A stretch of 64,000 nucleotides of DNA. Origin: Cyanobium sp. N.Huapi 1H5 (GTDB lineage: Bacteria; Cyanobacteriota; Cyanobacteriia; PCC-6307; Cyanobiaceae). The stretch spans positions 1-64,000 of the forward strand of contig NZ_JAGQBH010000001.1 in the NCBI RefSeq assembly GCF_024345535.1, read 5' to 3'. Below are positions 57,103 through 64,000 of the stretch, piece by piece (position 1 is the first letter of the stretch; each line of letters begins with the position of its first letter). Below the pieces are notes generated by a model. That model made no database searches. It had not been told where the DNA came from and was given only the letters and a program-made list of their open reading frames with translations. The position numbers and the translations under genes were made by a program.

Positions 57103-57887
57103 TGACCTACTGCCTCGGCTTCCTTCTCCACAGCGGCCTGGTGTTCGCCTCCGACTCCCGCACCAACGCGGGCGTCGACTACATCTCCAGCTACAGCAAG
57201 ATGCACGTGCTGGCGCCGGCCCCCGACCGGCTGTTCGTGCTGATGGCGGCGGGCAATCTGGGCACCACCCAGGCGGTGCTCAACCGCATCCGCCGTGACA
57301 TCGAGAACCATGGCGCCGGCCCCAGCCCCCAGTGGACGCGCCAGGACGATCCGCCGGCGGGCCCGAGCATGCTCACCGCCCGCTATCTGTTCGAGGTGGC
57401 CGACTACATCGGCCGTCTCAACGTGATGGTCCAGAAGGAGTTCAATCCCAACCTGCGCCAGGCTGGAGCCAGCGGCGAGGCCAGCTTCATCCTCGGGGGC
57501 CAGATCGCCGGCCAGCCCCATGGGCTCTACATGATCTACCCGCAGGGGAACGCGATCATGGCCACCGATGACACGCCCTTCCTGCAGATCGGCGAGACCA
57601 AGTACGGCAAGCCTCCCCTGGATTACATCGGCCGCCCCGACCTCTCCCTGGAGGATGCGGCGCGGCTCTGCCTGGTGTCGGAGATCGTCACCCGGCGCTC
57701 CAATCTCACCGTGGGGCCACCGTTCGAGATCGCCCTGGTCCCCCGCGACGCCTTCAAGGTGACCCGGCACCTGAAACTCGAGAAGGACGCGCCGGAGATC
57801 CAGCACACCATGGACGTGTGGGCCCGCCACATGCAGGAGGGGCTCAACAAGCTGCCCCGCTTCCCCTGGGAGCACGACCCCCTCTGA
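57102..57887 (+). CDS. Anbu-type proteasome-like peptidase
   Basis: This is a 261-residue N-terminal-nucleophile hydrolase of the Anbu (ancestral beta subunit) family, related to proteasome beta subunits and HslV. It starts MTYCLGFLLHSGLVFASDSR, giving a nucleophilic Thr after Met removal, with Asp in SDSRTNAG and the downstream FILGGQIAGQPHGLYMIYPQ and KYGKPPLDYIG. No ATP-dependent unfoldase is encoded nearby. The ATG shares one base with the hrcA stop, so the peptidase should be expressed together with the heat-shock repressor. Confidence 0.88.
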   Translation: MTYCLGFLLHSGLVFASDSRTNAGVDYISSYSKMHVLAPAPDRLFVLMAAGNLGTTQAVLNRIRRDIENHGAGPSPQWTRQDDPPAGPSMLTARYLFEVADYIGRLNVMVQKEFNPNLRQAGASGEASFILGGQIAGQPHGLYMIYPQGNAIMATDDTPFLQIGETKYGKPPLDYIGRPDLSLEDAARLCLVSEIVTRRSNLTVGPPFEIALVPRDAFKVTRHLKLEKDAPEIQHTMDVWARHMQEGLNKLPRFPWEHDPL

Positions 57888-57902
57888 GGGCCCAGGGAGG
57901 AC

Positions 57903-59162
57903 CTAGCCCGCCAGACCGTCGCCCAGCTTCTCGGCCACCGTGTTGACATCCTTGTCGCCGCGGCCGGAGAGGTTGAGCACCACTTCGGTGCCGGGGGCCA
58001 GGGTGGGGCAGAGGGACTCCAGCCAGGCGAAGGCGTGGGCGGTCTCCAGCGCCGGGATGATGCCCTCCAGCTGGCTCACCCGCTGCAGGGCCTCCAGGGC
58101 CTCGGCATCGGTGACGGCGGCGTACTCGGCCCGGCCGATCTGGCGCAGGTAGCTGTGCTCCGGGCCCACGCCGGGGTAGTCGAGGCCGGCGCTGATCGAG
58201 TGGGCCTCCTGCACCTGGCCCTCGTCGTCCTGCAGCAGCAGGCTCATGGCGCCGTGCAGCACGCCCACCCGTCCCTCGGTGATGGTGGCGGCATGGCGAC
58301 CGGTGGCCACACCCTCCCCGGCCGCCTCCACCCCGATCAGGCGCACGGAGGTGTCCTGCACGAAGGGATGGAACAGGCCCATGGCGTTGGAGCCGCCGCC
58401 CACGCAGGCGATCAGCACATCCGGCAGCCGGCCGAAGGCCTCCAGGCACTGGGTCCGGGCCTCCTGGCCGATCACGGCGTGGAAGTCCCGCACCAGCATC
58501 GGATAGGGGTGCGGGCCGGCCACGGAGCCGAGGATGTAGTGGGTGCTCTCCACGTTGGTGACCCAGTCGCGGATGGCTTCGCTGGTGGCGTCCTTGAGGG
58601 TGGCGGTGCCGGCGGTGACGGGCTGGACCGTGGCCCCCAGCAGCCGCATCCGGAACACGTTCAGGGCCTGGCGGCGCATGTCCTCGGCGCCCATGTAGAT
58701 GACGCACTCCAGGCCGAAGCGGGCGCAGACCGTGGCCGTGGCCACGCCGTGCTGGCCGGCGCCCGTTTCGGCGATGATCCGCTTCTTGCCCATCCGCAGC
58801 GCCAGCAGGGCCTGGCCCAGGGCGTTGTTGATCTTGTGGGCTCCGGTGTGGTTGAGGTCCTCGCGCTTCAGCCACAGGCGCGGGCCCCCCTCGGGGCGGC
58901 GGTAGTGCTCGCTGAGCCGCTCGGCCTCATAGAGGGGCGTGGGCCGGCCCACGTAGGTGCGCAGCAGGTGGTCCAGCCGGGTGGTGAAGGCGGGATCGGC
59001 CCAGGCCTCGGCGGCGGCTGCCTCCAGCTCCGCCAGGGCGGGCATCAGCGTTTCGGGGACGTACTGCCCGCCGAAGGGGCCGAAACGGCCCAGGCCATCC
59101 GGGCGGACCGACGGCTGCAGCTCGGCAGGATCGGCACTGCGGGTTGGGGCGGTGCTGGTCAC
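57903..59162 (-). CDS. trpB: Tryptophan synthase beta chain
   Basis: TrpB joins indole and serine to make tryptophan with PLP. The 419-residue protein has the PLP lysine in [30 protein letters not shown], the phosphate-binding [14 protein letters not shown] and [19 protein letters not shown]. The start is GTG at 59162. It is divergent from the PhyH-like gene and converges on the Anbu gene with a 15-bp gap. Confidence 0.96.
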   Translation of the reverse strand: MTSTAPTRSADPAELQPSVRPDGLGRFGPFGGQYVPETLMPALAELEAAAAEAWADPAFTTRLDHLLRTYVGRPTPLYEAERLSEHYRRPEGGPRLWLKREDLNHTGAHKINNALGQALLALRMGKKRIIAETGAGQHGVATATVCARFGLECVIYMGAEDMRRQALNVFRMRLLGATVQPVTAGTATLKDATSEAIRDWVTNVESTHYILGSVAGPHPYPMLVRDFHAVIGQEARTQCLEAFGRLPDVLIACVGGGSNAMGLFHPFVQDTSVRLIGVEAAGEGVATGRHAATITEGRVGVLHGAMSLLLQDDEGQVQEAHSISAGLDYPGVGPEHSYLRQIGRAEYAAVTDAEALEALQRVSQLEGIIPALETAHAFAWLESLCPTLAPGTEVVLNLSGRGDKDVNTVAEKLGDGLAG

Positions 59163-59198
59163 CGGCGCTGCGCGAGAGGAGATAATTCACCTTAGGGA

Positions 59199-59216
59199 GC
59201 CGCCACCCGGGGCGGC
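59199..59216. promoter_or_regulatory. Inverted repeat in the trpB-PhyH divergent region
   Basis: GCCGCC (59199-59204) and GGCGGC (59211-59216) are separated by ACCCGG. On the trpB side an AATTATCT stretch (complement of 59180-59187) could be its -10. The placement suits an operator, but the GC-only arms could be chance. Confidence 0.25.
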
Positions 59217-59298
59217 AGCGGCTGAGGGGCCATCCGGGCGCCACCGGAGAACCATCCACCGGAAAGGCTGCCGACCGCGTCGCCCACCACCACCAGAG

Positions 59299-60309
59299 AT
59301 GCTTCCCGCCGACTATTTCACCTCCCTGCCTCTGGCGGAACGCCTGTATCGACAGCAGCCGGACCTGGCCGGCCGGATCTATTCGCGCCCCGTGCTCGAG
59401 TTCCTGCGCGATGGTGTGGTGATCTTTCCGCAGGTGCTGGACCCGGAGCTCCTCGATCGGATGGACCGCGACCTTGAGGCCCTGCCGGCCCTGGCCCGCA
59501 CCTCCCTGCTGCACGGCATGATCGGCATCGACGGCAAGGCGGAGCATTACGACGCCCGGGTGCTGCGCAATCTGTCGTTGCTCGGCATCACCGATCTGCG
59601 CGAGGCCGGCCCGGGGCTGAAGCTCAACGACCTGCACGGCTACTTCGAGGCGGCCCGTTCGCTGGCCTTCGCCGATCCCATCATCCACTTCCTCGATGAG
59701 CTGTTCGGCTCGTCGCCGGGGCTGATCCAGACGCTCACCTTCTGGAAGAGCAGTGAGCAGTCCCTGCACCAGGACTTCTCCTATGTGCACCACCACAGCC
59801 GCCTGGGCCACCTGGCCGCCGCCTGGATCCCCCTGGAGGACATCAGCGACCAGGCCGGACCGCTCGTCTACTACAAGGGCTCCCATCTGCTGGCGAGCGA
59901 TCAGTTCTACGACTGGGGCGTGGGTGGGATCCTGGCCAGCCGCGACAGCGACCCTGTGACGGTGGCGGGTTATGGCCCGTACCTGGAGGCCCTGATCGAG
60001 GCCCAGGGCTGGCGCCCGACCATCTACCTGCCCCGGCGCGGCGATGTGCTGATCTGGCACGGGGCCCTGATCCACGGCGGCACCCCGATGGGCGACCCCG
60101 CACTCACCCGGCGCTCCTACGTCTGCCACTACACGGCCGCCGCCGGCCACAAGGCCCTGGCCCGGCACCGCGTCGGTGACGGCTACGACTTCACCGAACC
60201 TCCCTCCCTGCCCGAGACGATGCGACCCAGGTCCCTGCCCTCCCGGCTAGTCGCCGCCGCCGGCCGCCGCCTCAAGGGACTGATGGCAGCAGAGGCCACC
60301 CATGGCTAA
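59299..60309 (+). CDS. Phytanoyl-CoA dioxygenase (PhyH) family protein
   Basis: This is an Fe(II)/2-oxoglutarate oxygenase of the PhyH family, 336 residues. The metal triad is visible as HxD in SLHQDFSYVHHHSR (His and Asp about 151 and 153) and a distal His in LIWHGALIHGGTPM; an Arg in TRRSYVCHYT would bind 2-oxoglutarate. Members hydroxylate lipids, osmolytes or secondary metabolites; no specific substrate is indicated. The ATG at 59299 fits MLPADYFTSLPLAERLY. Its stop overlaps the SUI1 gene start by 8 nt. Confidence 0.85.
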   Translation: MLPADYFTSLPLAERLYRQQPDLAGRIYSRPVLEFLRDGVVIFPQVLDPELLDRMDRDLEALPALARTSLLHGMIGIDGKAEHYDARVLRNLSLLGITDLREAGPGLKLNDLHGYFEAARSLAFADPIIHFLDELFGSSPGLIQTLTFWKSSEQSLHQDFSYVHHHSRLGHLAAAWIPLEDISDQAGPLVYYKGSHLLASDQFYDWGVGGILASRDSDPVTVAGYGPYLEALIEAQGWRPTIYLPRRGDVLIWHGALIHGGTPMGDPALTRRSYVCHYTAAAGHKALARHRVGDGYDFTEPPSLPETMRPRSLPSRLVAAAGRRLKGLMAAEATHG

Positions 60310-60625
60310 GGGGGGCTGGCGGGAGTTCAGCGGGCCGGAGAGCCTGCAGCGGCCCGAGGCGGCCTCGGCCACGACGCCCAGGGGGCTCCAGAAGGTGCGG
60401 GTGCAGCGGACCCGGGCGGGCAAGGGAGGAAAGCTGGTCACCACCATCACCGGCCTGCAGGCCCCCGAAGCCGAGGCGCGGCAACTGCTCAAGCGGCTCA
60501 AGGCCGGCACGGGCACCGGCGGCACGTTCAAGGACGGGGTGATCGAACTGCAGGGGGATCACGTGGCGGCGGCGATGGCCGCCCTGGAGAAGGACGGCTA
60601 CCGGCCGAAACAGGCGGGGGGGTAG
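60302..60625 (+). CDS. SUI1/eIF1-like translation factor (YciH type)
   Basis: This is a 107-residue protein of the SUI1 family, which in eukaryotes (eIF1) and possibly in bacteria (YciH) checks start codon selection. The domain runs from about 35 to 105 with [40 protein letters not shown] and [16 protein letters not shown]. It starts at ATG within the end of the PhyH gene. A bacterium that uses many GTG and TTG starts makes this an interesting neighbour, but no link is shown. Confidence 0.9.
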   Translation: MAKGGWREFSGPESLQRPEAASATTPRGLQKVRVQRTRAGKGGKLVTTITGLQAPEAEARQLLKRLKAGTGTGGTFKDGVIELQGDHVAAAMAALEKDGYRPKQAGG

Positions 60626-60660
60626 GGGAGAATGCGGCCCGAAGCCCCCGCCCCGTTTCC

Positions 60661-61296
60661 GTGTCCGAGATGACCTCGCCTGCCAAGGCCACCAACATCG
60701 TCTGGCACCACTCCACCGTGACCCGCGCCGCCCGGGCCCACCAGCGGGGCCACCGCAGCGCCATCCTCTGGTTCACGGGGCTCTCCGGGGCGGGGAAGAG
60801 CACCCTGGCCAACGCGGTGAATTCGGCCCTGTTCGAGCAGGGGCTGGCCTGCTACGTGCTCGATGGCGACAACGTGCGCCACGGGCTCTGCAGCGATCTG
60901 GGTTTCTCCGACGCCGACCGGGAGGAGAACATCCGCCGGATCGGTGAGGTGGCCAAGCTGTTCCTCGATGCCGGGGTGGTGGTGCTGACCGCCTTCGTCT
61001 CCCCCTTCCGGGCCGACCGCCAGCGGGCCCGGGAGCTGGTGGAGGCGGGCGATTTCCTCGAGATCCACTGCGCCGCTGACCTGGCGGTCTGCGAACAGCG
61101 GGACACCAAGGGGCTCTACGCCAAGGCCCGGGCCGGGGAGATCAAGGAGTTCACCGGCATCTCCAGCCCCTATGAGGCCCCCGAGGCCCCCGAGCTGCGA
61201 GTGGCCACCGGGGAGCAGAGCCTCGACGACTCGGTGGCCCAGGTGATGGCCGAACTGGAGCGGCGCGGCATCATTCCGGCTCCGGCAGATCCCTGA
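60661..61296 (+). CDS. cysC: Adenylylsulfate kinase
   Basis: CysC phosphorylates APS to PAPS in sulfate assimilation. The 211-residue protein has Walker [17 protein letters not shown], the APS-binding [20 protein letters not shown], and [20 protein letters not shown]. The start is GTG at 60661, with an ATG four codons in as an alternative. Its end overlaps the convergent AI-2E permease gene by 26 bp. Confidence 0.96.
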   Translation: MSEMTSPAKATNIVWHHSTVTRAARAHQRGHRSAILWFTGLSGAGKSTLANAVNSALFEQGLACYVLDGDNVRHGLCSDLGFSDADREENIRRIGEVAKLFLDAGVVVLTAFVSPFRADRQRARELVEAGDFLEIHCAADLAVCEQRDTKGLYAKARAGEIKEFTGISSPYEAPEAPELRVATGEQSLDDSVAQVMAELERRGIIPAPADP

Positions 61297-62371
61297 ACGG
61301 CCCCGGTTCGGGCCACTCCCTGCGCAGGCGCAGGGCCCAGGCATCGAGGAAGGTCTTGGCGCAGCTGGCGACCGGCACCGCCAGCAGCAGGCCCAGCAGT
61401 TCCCCCAGCCCCATCAGCGCCCCCAGCCGGGCGCCGATCGGCAGGCTGATCAGCAGCCAGGCCGGCTGCAGCCCCACGATCGACCCCATCAGCCGCGGCT
61501 GGATCACCTGGTCGACCACCTGGCCGACGCTGATCGCCACCGCCAGCACCTCCAGGCCGGTGCGTGGATCCTCCAGGGCCAGCAGCACGCTCACCCCCAC
61601 GATGGTGAGGGCGCTGGCATAGGGGATCAGGGTGGTGAAACCGATCGCCACCGCGAACAGCACGCCGTAGGGAATCCCCAGCAGGGTGAACACCAGGCTC
61701 TGGGCGCCGCTGAGGATCAGGGCCAGCACCACCTGGCCGGCGAAGTAGCCCCGGAAGGTGCGGTCCAGGGTGCTGAGCACCAGGCCCCGGGTGCCGGCGG
61801 GAAGCCATTCCGCCAATCCCCTGGCGATGCCCTCGCCCCCCAGCAGCAGGAACACCGCCAGCACCAGCACGATCACCGTGTTGACGGTGATGCTGACGGT
61901 GGCCCCCAGGATCCCCAGCACCTGCTGGCTGAGCTGGGAGGCGATCTTGCTGGTGCGGGTGATCAGATCGCTGCTCAGCCCACCGAAATCGGTGGGCAGC
62001 CCCCGCTCGGTGGCCCAGCTCTGCAGCCGGCCCAGCAGGGTTTCCCCCTCCGCCAGCCAGCCCGGAAGGGCGAGCACCAGGTCGCCGAGCTGCTCCACCA
62101 GGCGCGGCACCAGCACCAGGGCCGCCAGCACCACCGCCGAAAGGCTCAGCCCCAGCACCAGCAACAGGGCCAGGCCCCGCGGCAGCCCCCGCTGGATCAG
62201 CCAGCGGCTGGGGATGTCGAGCAGGAAGGCCAGCAGGGCGGCTGTCAGGAACAGGGCCGGGAACGGCGCCAGGGGCACCAGCAGCTGGCGCAGCACCCAG
62301 AGGTTGAGCACCAGCAGGGGCAGGGCCAGGGAGAACCGCAGCCAGGGGGGCAGGACCAGCCGCTCGAGCAT
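61271..62371 (-). CDS. AI-2E family transporter (PerM/TqsA-like)
   Basis: This is an integral membrane protein of 366 residues with about eight helices in the AI-2E exporter superfamily. Typical segments are [59 protein letters not shown] and [20 protein letters not shown]. Members include autoinducer exporters and Na+/H+ antiporters, so the substrate is open. The ATG at 62371 ([13 protein letters not shown]) is preferred to a frame reaching 62524, whose extra residues look non-coding. Confidence 0.87.
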   Translation of the reverse strand: MLERLVLPPWLRFSLALPLLVLNLWVLRQLLVPLAPFPALFLTAALLAFLLDIPSRWLIQRGLPRGLALLLVLGLSLSAVVLAALVLVPRLVEQLGDLVLALPGWLAEGETLLGRLQSWATERGLPTDFGGLSSDLITRTSKIASQLSQQVLGILGATVSITVNTVIVLVLAVFLLLGGEGIARGLAEWLPAGTRGLVLSTLDRTFRGYFAGQVVLALILSGAQSLVFTLLGIPYGVLFAVAIGFTTLIPYASALTIVGVSVLLALEDPRTGLEVLAVAISVGQVVDQVIQPRLMGSIVGLQPAWLLISLPIGARLGALMGLGELLGLLLAVPVASCAKTFLDAWALRLRREWPEPGPFRDLPEPE

Positions 62372-62465
62372 CAGCGGGAGCGGGGCGGGGCCCCGGAGGA
62401 TCGACGATCGCCGACCAGCTTGGCCTGCCGGCCCGGCACCAGCCAGGGGGCAGGCGCCCGGGTCC

Positions 62466-63023
62466 TCATCCCTGGCCCATCGCCGCCAGGTAGGCGGCGC
62501 TGCCGAGGGCCTGCAGGCGCGCATCCTTGGCCACCACCTGGTCGTGCAGCCCCCGGCGGTAGGCCTCCAGGGCCTCGGCGAGCACCGGATCGGCGATCGC
62601 CAGCATGGCGGCCGCCAGCAGGCCGGCGTTGAGGCCGCCGCCGATCGCCACCGTGGCCACGGGGATCCCCGCCGGCATCTGCACGATCGAATGGAGGGAA
62701 TCCACCCCGGAGAGGGCCTGGCTGCGGACGGGCACGCCGATCACCGGCAGCATCGAGAAGGCCGCCACCATGCCGGGCAGGTGGGCGGCGCCGCCCGCGC
62801 CGGCGATGATCACCCGCAGGCCCCGGGACGCGGCGGCCTCGGCGAAGGCCGCCATCTCCCGCGGCGTGCGGTGGGCCGAGAGCACCCGCACCTCGCTGGC
62901 CACCCCCAGCTGCTCCAGGATCCGCACCGCCGGCTCCAGCGTCGGCAGGTCGGAATCGCTGCCCATCACGATCGCCACCCGGGGCGGCGGCGTGGAAGCG
63001 GACGGGGCGGCTTCGGGATCCAT
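62466..63023 (-). CDS. purE: N5-carboxyaminoimidazole ribonucleotide mutase
   Basis: PurE rearranges N5-CAIR to CAIR in purine synthesis. The 185-residue protein has [29 protein letters not shown] and the loop [16 protein letters not shown], with [20 protein letters not shown] near the end, all hallmarks of class I PurE. The ATG at 63023 adds an 11-residue Pro/Ser-rich lead. It is divergent from nagA with a 48-bp gap. Confidence 0.95.
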   Translation of the reverse strand: MDPEAAPSASTPPPRVAIVMGSDSDLPTLEPAVRILEQLGVASEVRVLSAHRTPREMAAFAEAAASRGLRVIIAGAGGAAHLPGMVAAFSMLPVIGVPVRSQALSGVDSLHSIVQMPAGIPVATVAIGGGLNAGLLAAAMLAIADPVLAEALEAYRRGLHDQVVAKDARLQALGSAAYLAAMGQG

Positions 63024-63071
63024 GGGGCGGGGGCGGCGAGGATGGCATTGTCCCGTCCCGCCGCTGCCCGG

Positions 63072-64000
63072 ATGCGCTGGCTGACCAACCTGCGACTGGC
63101 GGGCGATGACCCGGCCCTGGCCGAGGCGGGCTGGCGCTGGCGGGTCGGTGTCGACGGCGAGGGGCGGATCGCCCGGGTGCGGCCGACGCCGCCGGGCAGC
63201 CGGGCCGGAGGCGAGGACTGGGGCGGCGACTGGCTGTCCCCGGGGGGCGTGGACCTGCAGATCAACGGCGGCCTGGGGCTGGCCTTTCCCGAACTGACCT
63301 CGGGCGATCTGCCCCGTCTGGAGGCGCTGCTGGAGCTGCTGTGGAGCGACGGGGTGGACGCCATCTGCCCCACCCTGGTGACCTGCGGCCCGGAGGCCCT
63401 GCGCCGGGCCCTGACGGTCCTGGCCGAGGCCCGTCGCCACCATCGGCCCGGCCGCTGCAGGCTGCTGGGCGCCCACCTGGAGGGGCCGTTCCTGGCGCCG
63501 GAGCGCCGGGGCGCCCATCCGGCCCAGCACCTGCAGACCCCCAGCCGGGCCGCCCTCGAGGGACTGATCACCGGCTTCGCGGGCGGCCCGGAGGCCGATG
63601 TCGCCCTGGTGACCCTGGCCCCGGAGCTGGAGGGGGCTGCCGAGGTGATCGCAGCGCTGCGGGCCGCCGGCGTGGTGGTGAGCCTGGGCCACAGCGGCGC
63701 CGATGCGGTGCACGCCCGCAGGGCCTTCTCGCAGGGGGTGGGGATGCTCACCCACAGCTTCAATGCCATGGCCGGGCTGCACCACCGCGCCCCGGGACCG
63801 GTCGGAGAGGCCCTGCTGCACGGGGAGGTGGCCCTGGGGCTGATCGCCGACGGCGTCCACGTGGACCCCACCATGGCGGTGCTGCTGCAGCGGCTGGCGC
63901 CCCGGCAGGTGGTGATCGTCAGCGATGCCCTGGCCCCCTACGGACTGGCCGACGGCCGCCACCGCTGGGATGAGCGCGTCCTGCTGGTGGAGGACGGCAG
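63072..64000 (+). CDS. nagA: N-acetylglucosamine-6-phosphate deacetylase (partial)
   Basis: NagA removes acetate from GlcNAc-6-P during amino-sugar recycling. The open frame runs off the right end with about 309 residues visible of about 380 expected. Metal and substrate motifs are present: [30 protein letters not shown] (Glu), [24 protein letters not shown], and the catalytic Asp in [10 protein letters not shown]. The ATG at 63072 ([11 protein letters not shown]) fits best; a TTG at 63045 would add nine residues. Confidence 0.92.
   Translation, partial: MRWLTNLRLAGDDPALAEAGWRWRVGVDGEGRIARVRPTPPGSRAGGEDWGGDWLSPGGVDLQINGGLGLAFPELTSGDLPRLEALLELLWSDGVDAICPTLVTCGPEALRRALTVLAEARRHHRPGRCRLLGAHLEGPFLAPERRGAHPAQHLQTPSRAALEGLITGFAGGPEADVALVTLAPELEGAAEVIAALRAAGVVVSLGHSGADAVHARRAFSQGVGMLTHSFNAMAGLHHRAPGPVGEALLHGEVALGLIADGVHVDPTMAVLLQRLAPRQVVIVSDALAPYGLADGRHRWDERVLLVEDG

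Overview
The window is chromosomal DNA of a high-GC picocyanobacterium of the Synechococcus/Cyanobium type. This rests on photosystem II psbD, the PSI assembly factor ycf3, ycf34, the plant-type carotenoid genes crtP and crtB, NDH-1 subunits including the phototroph-specific ndhM, the regulators RpaA, RpaB and RbcR, and recurring HIP1 octamers (GCGATCGC at 1412, 5476, 8278, 20406, 29063 and 46537, among others). Genes are dense, many start at GTG or TTG, and ATGA/GTGA stop-start overlaps are common. No stretch longer than 300 bases lacks a gene.

Region 1 (1-20883) is mostly housekeeping: psbD (partial), a UPF0367 gene, an orphan ABC ATPase, tRNA-Asn, rpaA, holB, tmk, a copper-type P-ATPase, ycf3, radA, rpaB, the lipid set plsX-fabH-fabD-plsC, a YdcF-like gene, tsaB, ycf34, a CCA-adding enzyme and an RRM protein. 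Its striking feature is that rpaA, the circadian output regulator, is present twice. Two nearly identical copies, each with the same 59-nt leader, form 842-bp direct repeats around a two-gene operon for an 8-oxoguanine deaminase-like enzyme and an MFS transporter. The layout looks like a single-crossover insertion at rpaA.

Region 2 (20942-34428) looks like an accessory island between the RRM gene and crtB. It carries a tail-anchored cyclic-nucleotide-binding-fold protein with a 59-residue membrane protein, three diverged Rieske non-heme iron oxygenases, a divergent MFS exporter, a DevBCA-type ABC exporter, an alpha/beta hydrolase, a MinD-like ATPase facing a Cache/HAMP membrane protein, and a TolC outer-membrane channel. 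Together these suggest an oxygenation-and-export pathway for an unknown small molecule. This is the best candidate for an undescribed system.

Region 3 (34425-43678) returns to core photosynthesis: crtP-crtB (translationally coupled to tolC), ndhM, a DUF3172 protein, rbcR, an NnrU/Z-ISO homologue, ndhF1 and ndhD1. Region 4 (43805-53978) holds a LapA-domain protein, scpA, a sugar-nucleotide pyrophosphorylase, a MetF-type reductase, a PedR-like LuxR regulator, and the leftward run gltA-ndhA-ndhI-ndhG-ndhE-nadK-CYTH, preceded by sixA. Region 5 (53981-64000) has a DUF3352 protein, a rhodanese, hrcA coupled to an Anbu proteasome-like peptidase, trpB, a PhyH oxygenase coupled to a SUI1 protein, cysC, an AI-2E family permease, purE and a partial nagA.

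Functions come from protein motifs, remembered family sequences and gene context; no database search was run. Statements about canonical picocyanobacterial gene order are from memory.
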